64,000 bases of DNA from Halobacillus faecis (GTDB lineage: Bacteria > Bacillota > Bacilli > Bacillales > Halobacillaceae). Of the stretch, positions 53,932 to 61,995 are shown piece after piece; within the stretch, counting starts at the first letter, position 1; every line of letters begins with the position of its first letter. Location of the stretch: NCBI RefSeq assembly GCF_007991335.1, contig NZ_BJYD01000024.1, positions 62,001-126,000 of the forward strand, in the 5' to 3' direction. Position numbers and translations under genes: made by a program. The notes under the pieces are model-generated. The model was not told the DNA's origin. It did not search any database and saw nothing but the letters and a program-made list of their open reading frames with translations.

Positions 53932-54978
53932 ATGGAACTTACTGATCACCTAGGACAAGAAATTATCCATCGACTCTCTAGATACATCGATGTTGCCATC
54001 AACCTTATGGATCCAACCGGAAAAATTGTGGCAAGTACAGACCCTGCACGCATCAATCAAGTCCACGGTGGTGCGAAAAAAGTTATAGAAACTTTGGAAG
54101 CACAACAAATAACGAAAGAGATTTCAAACCAGTATTCCAATACGAAGCCTGGAGTCAACCTCCCCATTTTTCATAAGGGCGAACTCGCAGGTGTCGTCGG
54201 TTTAACAGGAGATCCAGATCAAGTGTATCAAGCAGCAGGTATGACTCAAGGATCGGTCGAAATTGCGCTCGAACAACTCTATATCCAGAAGCAGAGTTTT
54301 TATCAGGAAAGACAGTGGAACCACTGGTTTCATCGGCTCATTTCAGACGAAGAAACCGAAGACCTGGAGAAAGAAGCCCGCTATTCTTTACGTGCAGACC
54401 TTAAGAAGGCATGGCAGGTCTTCGTTTTCCAAACAAACGCACCTTTTGATTTCGTCGAGCGGCTGCGCACACAGTCCGAACAGCTGCAACTCAAACCGCT
54501 CTTCATTCTTCCTTTTCACGAGAATCTAGTGGTCATGCCTCTTCCATTTCAAGAGAAAATCCCGGCCATCAAAGCAGATGGACCTGCAGCTGTTGGTGAA
54601 CCGGGGTATAGTGCTAAAGGGATTTACACATCTTTCAAACAAGCAGCGCAGACAATCGATATTGCAGGAAAAGCAGGAGAAATTATCCCCAGTGGGACAC
54701 TTAAAGTCGAACGTCTTCTTTCAAGCATTACAAAGGACACGTACATAGAAATCACAGATCCTTATGCCAATCGTCTGGATCGATTAGAAACACCCTATCT
54801 GGAAACGCTCTATACTTTTTTCAATAACGATTTGAAAATGAGTCGGACAGCTGATGAATTGCATGTCCATCGAAATACGCTTCATTACCGACTCGATCAA
54901 GTCCATAAAAAAGTAGGATTGGATCCACGGAATTTCAAAGATGCCATTCTCCTGCAAATGATTCTAATCAACCGTTGA
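53932..54978 (+). CDS. CdaR family sugar-diacid/glycerate regulator
   Basis: A 348-residue regulator. The N-terminal diacid-recognition domain (IDVAINLMDPTGKIVASTDPARINQVHGGA, GVNLPIFHKGELAGVVGLTGDP) and C-terminal PucR helix-turn-helix (RTADELHVHRNTLHYRLDQV) are typical of CdaR. CdaR proteins sense glycerate, glucarate or galactarate and activate their catabolic genes. It precedes glycerate kinase and a GntP permease, so it is likely a glycerate-responsive activator. ATG at 53932 with AAAGGAGTG. Confidence 0.88.
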   Translation: MELTDHLGQEIIHRLSRYIDVAINLMDPTGKIVASTDPARINQVHGGAKKVIETLEAQQITKEISNQYSNTKPGVNLPIFHKGELAGVVGLTGDPDQVYQAAGMTQGSVEIALEQLYIQKQSFYQERQWNHWFHRLISDEETEDLEKEARYSLRADLKKAWQVFVFQTNAPFDFVERLRTQSEQLQLKPLFILPFHENLVVMPLPFQEKIPAIKADGPAAVGEPGYSAKGIYTSFKQAAQTIDIAGKAGEIIPSGTLKVERLLSSITKDTYIEITDPYANRLDRLETPYLETLYTFFNNDLKMSRTADELHVHRNTLHYRLDQVHKKVGLDPRNFKDAILLQMILINR

Positions 54979-54994
54979 TTTGTTCATTTGCACA

Positions 54995-55008
54995 AGAATA
55001 CGCTTACA
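54995..55008. promoter_or_regulatory. Candidate cre upstream of glycerate kinase
   Basis: TGTAAGCGTATTCT (minus strand) matches the cre consensus with one mismatch, in the gap between regulator and kinase genes. Confidence 0.4.
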
Positions 55009-55100
55009 TTTTTCTGATATTTTGTAGCTCTCATCAATTGTTATCGTTTCTCATTTCCTGTTGAATAGAAGGTAATCACATTAAAAAAGGAGGGTGAATG

Positions 55101-56222
55101 ATGAAGGTTGTTTTTGCCCCTGATTCCTATAAAGGAAGTTTGTCTTCCATTCAGGTTGCAGAAGTCATGGAAAAAGCTTTTCATTCGGTCATTCCATCTG
55201 TGAATACAATCGTGAAGCCAATGGCTGACGGCGGAGAAGGGACGCTGGAGGTCTTTTCTGCATCTGTGAACCATGAAAAAGTCTTCTTTTCTTGTAAAGG
55301 TCCTCTAGGAGAAAAAAGAGAAAGCTGGTATGTAAAATTGAATGATCATCAGGCGGTAATCGAAGGAGCAGAAATTGCCGGATTACCACTCGTCCCAACA
55401 GAAAAACGCAATCCCGACCACACAACAAGCTATGGCATCGGGCAGGCCATCACGCATGCTTTGGATGAGGGGTGCACGAATATCATGGTAGCCATTGGTG
55501 GAAGCTCAACAAACGACGGTGGCTTGGGAATGTTACAGGCACTTGGTATGAAGACTTACGATGAAAAGGGCAAGGAGACAGGGATGTACGGAAAGGACCT
55601 CCATGCCTTAAAAAGAGTGGACGTTTCTGAACTGGATTCCCGCCTCAAAGACGTCACGATCCGTGTGGCTTCTGATGTAGACAACCCACTGACTGGTCCT
55701 CGAGGTGCAAGTCAAATCTATGGACCACAAAAGGGAGCAACAGAGCAGCAAGTATATGCTTATGATCATGCGCTGGACCACTATGGAAAACTCTTGGAAG
55801 AAGAGCTTGATAAAAACATCATGGACACACCTGGTGCCGGGGCAGCTGGTGGACTCGGATTTGCTTTTCTTACGATTGGTGCTCAGCTTGAATCGGGAGC
55901 TCAGTTGATCGGTGAAGCCATCCAGCTCAAAGAATCCTTCCGTGATGCTGACTATATCATTACTGGTGAAGGACAAAGCGATGAACAGACCCTTTATGGA
56001 AAAGCACCAGGGTATGTAGCGGAACTGGCAAAAGAAAACCAGACGCCTGTCCTTCTCCTATCAGGGAGTTTAGGTGCAAATTATGGCGCATTAAATGAGA
56101 GATTCACCAGCTGTTTTTCTATAGCTCCAGGACCTGTGTCATTGGAAGACTGCCTAAAAAACGCAGAGGAATATTTATTTGAGACATCAAGACAAATCGC
56201 AAGGTTAATCACCAAACAATAA
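55101..56222 (+). CDS. Glycerate kinase (GlxK/GarK type)
   Basis: A 373-residue kinase of the glycerate kinase type 1 family, phosphorylating glycerate to a phosphoglycerate. Motifs include VVFAPDSYKGSLSS at the N-terminus, MADGGEGTLEV, and VAIGGSSTNDGGLGML, and ITGEGQSDEQTLYGKAP near the C-terminus. Two adjacent ATGs (55098, 55101) are possible; the second has a better 7-nt gap to AGGAGG. It is 16 nt upstream of the permease gene. Whether 2- or 3-phosphoglycerate is the product is not clear. Confidence 0.9.
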   Translation: MKVVFAPDSYKGSLSSIQVAEVMEKAFHSVIPSVNTIVKPMADGGEGTLEVFSASVNHEKVFFSCKGPLGEKRESWYVKLNDHQAVIEGAEIAGLPLVPTEKRNPDHTTSYGIGQAITHALDEGCTNIMVAIGGSSTNDGGLGMLQALGMKTYDEKGKETGMYGKDLHALKRVDVSELDSRLKDVTIRVASDVDNPLTGPRGASQIYGPQKGATEQQVYAYDHALDHYGKLLEEELDKNIMDTPGAGAAGGLGFAFLTIGAQLESGAQLIGEAIQLKESFRDADYIITGEGQSDEQTLYGKAPGYVAELAKENQTPVLLLSGSLGANYGALNERFTSCFSIAPGPVSLEDCLKNAEEYLFETSRQIARLITKQ

Positions 56223-56238
56223 AAGGAGTGAGAAGTAT

Positions 56239-57597
56239 ATGGAAGGTTTCGGACTTGTACTTATTATTTTACTCGGTGTTTTATTTGTTATTGTAGCCAC
56301 GGCAAAATTCAACCTTCACCCTTTCCTTTCCCTCTTGATTTCTGCTTTTGCTATCGGGATTTTATCCGGTATGCCACTTGGAGATGTCGTAGCAGCCGTC
56401 AACGGCGGTTTCGGAGGATTGATGGGAGGAATCGGACTCGTCATCGTATTCGGTACAATCATTGGTGTCATTTTAGAAAAATCAGGAGCTGCCTTACGTA
56501 TGGCTGAAGTCGTCTTAAGAATCGTTGGTGAAAAAAGACCACAGCTTGCCATGAGTGCCATCGGCAGTATAGTGAGTATTCCGGTCTTCTGTGATTCAGG
56601 ATATGTTATTTTATCCTCGCTCAAGAAAGCGCTTGCAAATAAAACGAAGGTTACCGTTGCATCCATGGCGATCGCCCTATCTACTGGTCTGTTCGCTACG
56701 CACACGTTAGTGCCACCTACTCCTGGACCCATCGCAGCTGCAGGGAATATCGGTGCCCAAAACTATCTAGGAACGGTCATTTTATTTGGTATCATCGTCG
56801 CCATTCCTGCTATCCTGGTTGGATATCTTTGGGCGGTCAAAGCCGGTAGGAACATCCACATTGAGCAAAGTGAAGATGATGCTTTGTATGATTACGACGA
56901 GGTCGTCAGCAGCTTTGGTGATATGCCTTCGGCCGCTAAATCTTTCGCTCCTATTTTAGTTCCCATTCTTCTGATAGGATTCAGCTCTGTCATCACTTTT
57001 GCTGGTTGGGAAGGTCCGCTCTTTTCCTTTTTCCTATTCCTAGGTTCACCTGTTGTCGCGCTTCTCGTTGGCGTCTTATTCGCCTTCACTCTTCTTCCGA
57101 AATTTGATGAAGAAACGCTTACCCAATGGGTGGGAATCGGAATTAAAGAAGCCGCTCCTATTCTGTTGATTACAGGAGCAGGTGGAGCTTTCGGTTCTGT
57201 CATCAGCTCTACAAGCATCGCTGACCTCATCAAAGGAATAGCTGGGAATGATGTAGCGGTTGGAGCTGTATTCATCTTCATTCCATTCATCATCGCAGCC
57301 GCCTTGAAGAGTGCTCAAGGATCGTCTACAGCAGCGATTGTCATTACATCCACTTTGATTGCACCTCTCCTTCCGCAAATCGGAATCGAAGGAGCTGTAC
57401 CACTAGCGCTCGTCGTCATGGCCGTCGGTGCAGGTGCAATGGTTGTTTCTCACGTCAACGACAGTTATTTCTGGGTCGTGAAAGAATTCAGCGGGATGTC
57501 CATCACGCAAGCCTACAAAGCGCAAACGATGGGAACGTTGCTTCAAGGACTGACAGCCATTGTTGTCACATCGATCCTATGGTTTATATTCGTATAA
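56239..57597 (+). CDS. GntP family gluconate/glycerate permease
   Basis: A 452-residue membrane carrier with about 12-14 helices. Conserved GntP features include FVIVATAKFNLHPFLSLL, FCDSGYVIL, THTLVPPTPGPIAAAG and HVNDSYFWVVKEF. GntP proteins import hexuronates, gluconate or glycerate with protons. Beside glycerate kinase and CdaR the substrate is likely glycerate. ATG at 56239 with AAAGGAGTG. A strong terminator follows. Confidence 0.92.
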   Translation: MEGFGLVLIILLGVLFVIVATAKFNLHPFLSLLISAFAIGILSGMPLGDVVAAVNGGFGGLMGGIGLVIVFGTIIGVILEKSGAALRMAEVVLRIVGEKRPQLAMSAIGSIVSIPVFCDSGYVILSSLKKALANKTKVTVASMAIALSTGLFATHTLVPPTPGPIAAAGNIGAQNYLGTVILFGIIVAIPAILVGYLWAVKAGRNIHIEQSEDDALYDYDEVVSSFGDMPSAAKSFAPILVPILLIGFSSVITFAGWEGPLFSFFLFLGSPVVALLVGVLFAFTLLPKFDEETLTQWVGIGIKEAAPILLITGAGGAFGSVISSTSIADLIKGIAGNDVAVGAVFIFIPFIIAAALKSAQGSSTAAIVITSTLIAPLLPQIGIEGAVPLALVVMAVGAGAMVVSHVNDSYFWVVKEFSGMSITQAYKAQTMGTLLQGLTAIVVTSILWFIFV

Positions 57598-57638
57598 AAA
57601 AGGTGGTGACCCCTCATGCAGGGCTCACCACCTTTTTA
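57596..57638 (+). terminator. Terminator after the GntP gene
   Basis: AAAAAGGTGGTGA and TCACCACCTTTTT arms with a partly paired loop and flanking T-run. Confidence 0.9.
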
Positions 57639-57676
57639 AATCAATATCCACGATATGTTTGGGCTATTCCGCTTCT

Positions 57677-57735
57677 AGTTTGAGCGATTTCCCAACCAGT
57701 TTGAGCAATATCATCTACCAAACTAGATAAACAAC
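57677..57735. repeat. AGTTTGAGC tandem repeat, 21-22-nt period
   Basis: Two units start at 57677 and 57698 with AGTTTGAGCGAT and AGTTTGAGCAAT; a third, degenerate unit (AAACTAGATAA) follows from 57720. The array overlaps the end of the 34-codon membrane peptide. Confidence 0.6.
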
Positions 57736-57819
57736 TACCCCAATCAACCCCCAAACCGGCAGAGAAAGAAGGCTGGCCCATAAAAGCCCTTTGAAAAAGT
57801 CCCCCTCATATTGCTCCAT
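57715..57819 (-). CDS. 34-residue membrane peptide
   Basis: A small ORF with ATG at 57819 and AAGAGGTGATGGT upstream (AGAGGTG 5-7 nt away) encodes MEQYEGDFFKGLLWA, then a hydrophobic helix rich in Leu, Val and Trp (about residues 12-33) ending VYLVW. The acidic start and single helix are typical of small membrane proteins of Bacillaceae. It stands alone on the minus strand upstream of the terminator-flanked GntP gene. Function unknown. Its stop lies inside the tandem repeat. Confidence 0.6.
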   Translation of the reverse strand: MEQYEGDFFKGLLWASLLSLPVWGLIGVVVYLVW

Positions 57820-57942
57820 ACCATCACCTCTTAATAAACAGTATGAACAACACCAATCGGATTCTTACCTTAAAACTTTCCACAAAAAGCCGATCCGGAT
57901 TAAAGAAAAAAGACATCCTAGCTCAAGGCGTCTATTCTAAGA

Positions 57943-58845
57943 TTATGTGGCTAAAAAAATCACAACAGGAATAGTAACCAGGCTGAGCACTGTCGTTGCT
58001 AGAGTCGCACTCGTAACCGTTTGGGGTTCGGTTTGAAACTGGATCGCATACATCGTCGTATTTGCAGCTGTAGGAGTGGCTGCCATGATGATCATAATCT
58101 GCTTCATCAATGGATCGACAGGCATTGCCCAAACAATGGCGGCTGCGATGGCTGGTGCAGCAATCAATTTTATGATCAAGGCAATAGATACTTTCTTATA
58201 TTCAAACCCTTTGATTTTGATGTTCGCGAGTTGCATGCCAAGAGTGAGCATGATCAAAGGAATTGCAGCACTCGCAATTAAATCTACGCCTCCCTTAAGC
58301 TCTCCAATAGAGATGCCGAACGTTTGGAAAAGGAACCCGGCTATAGCCCCGTAAACCATCGGCATTCGGCGAACGGAACGAAGGGCAGCCTTCATGCCAT
58401 CTCCCTTCTCTCCTCCTCCTTTAGCCGCATAGTAAACGCCTAAGGTACTCATCAACAGCTGTTGTAATACCATAAGGACAATTGCGGTTTCCATTCCTGC
58501 CGTTCCGAATAAGAATAAAACGAGTGGTGTCCCGTAGTTTCCGTTATTGGTAAAAGCACAGGACAAAACCATCCCGCATCTTTCCTTTTCGGTATAATTC
58601 TGCACCTTGGAAAGGATCGAAACGATGCCAATGATAATGATGCAGAGCCCCAGCATATAGATCGAAATATAAACATAGGAAAAGGTGATCTTTTCCTCGT
58701 AAAACGTCTGGAAGACAAGGAACGGCACGAGAATATAGAGAGCTAGTTTTGAGAACGTAGAGGTATCGAACCGAAAGATCTTCTGAGCTCCATAACCAAT
58801 ACCAAAAACTAAGAAAATCGGCAGTAAGATCGTGATAAACTCCAT
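57943..58845 (-). CDS. AEC family transporter
   Basis: A 300-residue membrane protein with ten predicted helices in two repeats (MEFITILLPIFLVFGIGYGAQKI first helix; ANTTMYAIQFQ near the end). AEC (auxin-efflux-carrier-like) proteins of bacteria move carboxylates such as malate or unknown metabolites. ATG at 58845 with AGGAGACAGCAT is chosen over the frame opening at 58866. It is last in the sugar-catabolic operon and could export its acid end product or import its sugar. No direct evidence for direction. Confidence 0.85.
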   Translation of the reverse strand: MEFITILLPIFLVFGIGYGAQKIFRFDTSTFSKLALYILVPFLVFQTFYEEKITFSYVYISIYMLGLCIIIIGIVSILSKVQNYTEKERCGMVLSCAFTNNGNYGTPLVLFLFGTAGMETAIVLMVLQQLLMSTLGVYYAAKGGGEKGDGMKAALRSVRRMPMVYGAIAGFLFQTFGISIGELKGGVDLIASAAIPLIMLTLGMQLANIKIKGFEYKKVSIALIIKLIAAPAIAAAIVWAMPVDPLMKQIMIIMAATPTAANTTMYAIQFQTEPQTVTSATLATTVLSLVTIPVVIFLAT

Positions 58846-58871
58846 ATGCTGTCTCCTATAAGTCAAATTAA

Positions 58872-58898
58872 GAAAAGGGAGCCATATGGACTCCCTTC
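58872..58898 (-). terminator. Hairpin between aldehyde dehydrogenase and AEC genes
   Basis: AAGGGAG and CTCCCTT arms with an inner CCATATGG palindrome, T-rich on the minus strand. Probably an attenuator, as the AEC start lies only 27 nt beyond. Confidence 0.6.
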
Positions 58899-58903
58899 CT
58901 TAG

Positions 58904-60337
58904 TTACAAGTTGAATACAACAATTTTCTCTTCTGTCATTTCCTCAATGGCATAGCGTGGACCTTCTTTTCCTGTTCCACTCTTCTTCACGCCGCCATAT
59001 GGCATGTGGTCGACTCTATAGCCGGAAGTATCGTTAACAATCAAGCCGCCAACGTGAATCTGATCCATGGCTTTCATAGCAAAAGCCAAGCTGTTTGTGA
59101 ACAACCCTGCCTGAAGTCCATACTCAGAGTCATTGACGTAAGAGATGACTTCATCTTCATCAGCATAGGAATCAACCGCTACGACAGGTCCGAATACTTC
59201 CTGCTTGCAAACTTTCATTTCTGCGTTCACGTTTGTAAGAACAGTAGGTTGGTAGAAAACACCGTCACGCTTTCCTCCCGTTTCAACAACAGCACCTTCA
59301 GCCACCGCTTCGTTGACCCATTCTTCAACTCGTACCGCTTCTTCTTCTGCAATCATTGGACCCATTTGTGTGGAAGGATCCATCGGGTCTCCTAATTTAA
59401 TTTGAGAGGTCGCTTCTCTTACTTTTTCAAGGAACTGGTCATACACAGCATCGTGAACGTAGACGCGCTGGACGGAAATACATACCTGCCCTGCATTGTT
59501 AAAGCTTTTTTGTGCGACCAGTTGTGCCGCTTGTTCAAAATCGGCATCTTTGTGAACGATCGTTGCGGAATTGTTGCCAAGTTCCAATGCGACATCACGT
59601 AGGCCTGCTTCTTTTCGAATCCGTTCTCCGACCTGCGGGCTTCCGGTAAATGTAATCATATTCACATCAGGATTGGATGTCAGCAGTGGTCCTACCTCAT
59701 GACCTTCTCCAGTAAGTACATTCAGTCTCCCTTTTGGAAGTCCTGCTTCTTCAAACAGCTTCGTCAGTAATAAAGCCGTAAGCGGAGTCTGCTCCGCGGG
59801 CTTTAAAACAACACTGTTTCCAGCTGCAAGCGCTGGGCCAACTTTGTGGCAGACAAGGTTCAACGGGACATTGAACGGCGTAATGGCAGCAACCACACCA
59901 ACAGGATAACGTCTTGTGAAAGCTTTACGATTTTCAGATCCCGGAGCTGCTTCAACAGGAATTTCTTCTCCATGGATACGTTTTGCTTCCTCCGCTGAAT
60001 TTTCCAGAGTTAAGGCAGAACGACCTACTTCCCCTCTTGCTTCATTGACCGGTTTTCCGACCTCCTTGGCAATGACCGCTGCAAATTCCTCGGTGTTGTC
60101 TCTAAGTAATTGAGCGACTTTCAGTAAAACTTGATAACGGTCATATAAAGAGAAAGGCACTTTAAAAGCTTCTTTGGCGCTTTCAACAGCTTCCTTGACG
60201 TCGGATTCATTGGTTACGGCTGTCTCACCGATTTTTTCTCGATTGTATTTGTTCAAGACAGGAACGGTCTCTTCTTTTGTGCGCCATTCGCCATTGATAA
60301 ATAAACCGAAAGAATAGTCTGTTGCTACTTTATTCAT
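58904..60337 (-). CDS. NAD(P)-dependent aldehyde dehydrogenase
   Basis: A 477-residue ALDH. Catalytic Cys286 (NAGQVCISVQR) and base Glu252 (ALELGNNSATIV) are in place, with FTGSPQVGERI for cofactor binding and Asn157 in TPFNVPLN. It resembles lactaldehyde/sulfolactaldehyde-type dehydrogenases of Firmicutes catabolic clusters rather than methylmalonate or betaine types, judged by motifs. It probably oxidises the aldehyde made by the upstream aldolase to an acid. ATG at 60337 with AAGGAGGTTGTTG. Confidence 0.88.
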   Translation of the reverse strand: MNKVATDYSFGLFINGEWRTKEETVPVLNKYNREKIGETAVTNESDVKEAVESAKEAFKVPFSLYDRYQVLLKVAQLLRDNTEEFAAVIAKEVGKPVNEARGEVGRSALTLENSAEEAKRIHGEEIPVEAAPGSENRKAFTRRYPVGVVAAITPFNVPLNLVCHKVGPALAAGNSVVLKPAEQTPLTALLLTKLFEEAGLPKGRLNVLTGEGHEVGPLLTSNPDVNMITFTGSPQVGERIRKEAGLRDVALELGNNSATIVHKDADFEQAAQLVAQKSFNNAGQVCISVQRVYVHDAVYDQFLEKVREATSQIKLGDPMDPSTQMGPMIAEEEAVRVEEWVNEAVAEGAVVETGGKRDGVFYQPTVLTNVNAEMKVCKQEVFGPVVAVDSYADEDEVISYVNDSEYGLQAGLFTNSLAFAMKAMDQIHVGGLIVNDTSGYRVDHMPYGGVKKSGTGKEGPRYAIEEMTEEKIVVFNL

Positions 60338-60357
60338 TACAACAACCTCCTTATATA

Positions 60358-61248
60358 TTATAACGTTACGACCTTTTGTTCATTGCTAAATGCTTCCGCA
60401 CGTCCAGCACTTCCAAAGACATCAATCTTTTCTTTCACTTTTTCCTTCATTCGCTCACGACCTGCACCTAAGGAATTAGCTAAAACAATGTCTTCTGGAT
60501 TTGAAGCCAAATAATCCTGCAGTCCTTGCGTATAGGCCTGGCGAAGTTCCGTGTCTACATTGATCTTGGAGATCCCCAGCTTAATAGCTTCCTGGACTTG
60601 TTGATCCGGCACATCTGAACCGCCATGCAGAACGATTGGTCGAGCCACAGCTTCAGATATTTCTTTCAACCTTTCGAATCGCAGGTTTGGTGTCTGTTTG
60701 TAAATGCCATGGGCCGTTCCTATGGATACCGCTAAATAATCGACATCCGTTTCATTCACAAAGTCGATCGCTTCCTCAGTTGACGTGATCAACGCATCTT
60801 TTTCATCTACCGTTATATCATCTTCGGTTCCACCAATTTTACCGATTTCCCCTTCACTGCCGATGCCAAGCGCCCGGGCAGCATTGACCACCTGTTTCGT
60901 AATTATGGTATTCTCTTCAAATGTCAATCCCGAACCATCGAACATCACCGATTGAAAACCGGACTGAATGGCTGCCATTGTCTGCTCATACTGACGGCTG
61001 TGGTCGAGGTGGATACATACAGGAACAGTGAACTCTTTCGCAAAAGAATCGACCATATCTTTCATCGGCTGCAAGCCCAGGGTTTGTATCACTTTCTGGC
61101 CAATCTGAATCATCACAGGGGCTTGCTTTTCTTCCGCAGCTTCTAGTATAGCTAAAATGGTTTCCGCATTATGAGCACTAAAGGCTCCGACTCCGTACTT
61201 GTTCTCATAAGCATGGGTTAGCAATGTTTTTCCATCCACAAATGGCAT
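60358..61248 (-). CDS. Class II ketose-bisphosphate aldolase (FbaA/GatY-like)
   Basis: A 296-residue zinc aldolase. Asp82-His83 in CIHLDHSRQ (catalytic base and zinc ligand), later His in GTAHGIYK and HGGSDVPD give the zinc site, and GISKINVDTELR the phosphate-binding loop. It cleaves a ketose 1-phosphate or bisphosphate into dihydroxyacetone phosphate plus an aldehyde. The usual Bacillus FBA starts similarly but a second copy in an operon with a kinase and regulator indicates a dedicated substrate. ATG at 61248 with AGGAGTGGTC. Confidence 0.9.
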   Translation of the reverse strand: MPFVDGKTLLTHAYENKYGVGAFSAHNAETILAILEAAEEKQAPVMIQIGQKVIQTLGLQPMKDMVDSFAKEFTVPVCIHLDHSRQYEQTMAAIQSGFQSVMFDGSGLTFEENTIITKQVVNAARALGIGSEGEIGKIGGTEDDITVDEKDALITSTEEAIDFVNETDVDYLAVSIGTAHGIYKQTPNLRFERLKEISEAVARPIVLHGGSDVPDQQVQEAIKLGISKINVDTELRQAYTQGLQDYLASNPEDIVLANSLGAGRERMKEKVKEKIDVFGSAGRAEAFSNEQKVVTL

Positions 61249-61263
61249 AGAGGACCACTCCTT

Positions 61264-61995
61264 TTATCGTTTAAGTTCAAGACTATAATGGTATTGATCG
61301 TTACGATATTTCGTTTTCGTATATTCAATCGGCCGTTCATTGACACCGAAACTCAGCCTCGTCATTTCAAGAAGAGCTTCGCCTCCCCGTATTCCGAGAG
61401 CATCTGCTTCATCAATGGTTGCATTGATGGCTGCTATCTTTTCGCTGGCTCTATTCAGATAAATGTTGTAGTTTTCAAGGATTTCGTAGTAACGCGCTTC
61501 ATCTAAATTGTGCTTCATCAGGATTTCGCCGATCTCTTTCGGCCAGCATGTACGCTCAAGGGCCACCGGTACTTCATCCGCTAAACGAATCCGTTCAATT
61601 AACAAAATGGGTGCATCGTCTTTGACCTCGAGCATGGATTTTTCATGATGGAGGTTGGATTTAAACTCTGCCCGGATCAACTTGCTTCGGGGAACCTGAC
61701 CACGTTCCAAAACCTCTTCAGCGAACCCTTTCAATTGACTCAAGTTTCCGCTCAATTTTCTAGGTTTCACGATTGTTCCGCGACCTTGTTTCTTTTCTAC
61801 CAATCCTTCCTGCACGAGAATGGAAATGGCCTGACGGATCGTTGTACGGCTGACGTCGAATTCCTTCATAAGTTCCTGTTCAGTCGGAATCAATTTATCA
61901 GCTTCCCATTGTCCATTATGAATACGATCAATGAATAATTCTTTCAATTGTAAGTATAGGGCTAAATCTTTATTGGGATTAACTTTGGTGTTCAC
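61264..61995 (-). CDS. GntR family regulator, HutC type
   Basis: A 243-residue regulator. N-terminal GntR winged helix (LIPTEQELMKEFDVSRTTIRQAISILVQEG) is followed by a UTRA ligand domain (about 95-240). The GTG at 61995, preceded by AAAGGAGAGTCG, starts after the upstream kinase stop, whereas the long frame overlaps it. It lies inside the operon and likely represses it, being released by the sugar phosphate intermediate. Confidence 0.85.
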   Translation of the reverse strand: MNTKVNPNKDLALYLQLKELFIDRIHNGQWEADKLIPTEQELMKEFDVSRTTIRQAISILVQEGLVEKKQGRGTIVKPRKLSGNLSQLKGFAEEVLERGQVPRSKLIRAEFKSNLHHEKSMLEVKDDAPILLIERIRLADEVPVALERTCWPKEIGEILMKHNLDEARYYEILENYNIYLNRASEKIAAINATIDEADALGIRGGEALLEMTRLSFGVNERPIEYTKTKYRNDQYHYSLELKR

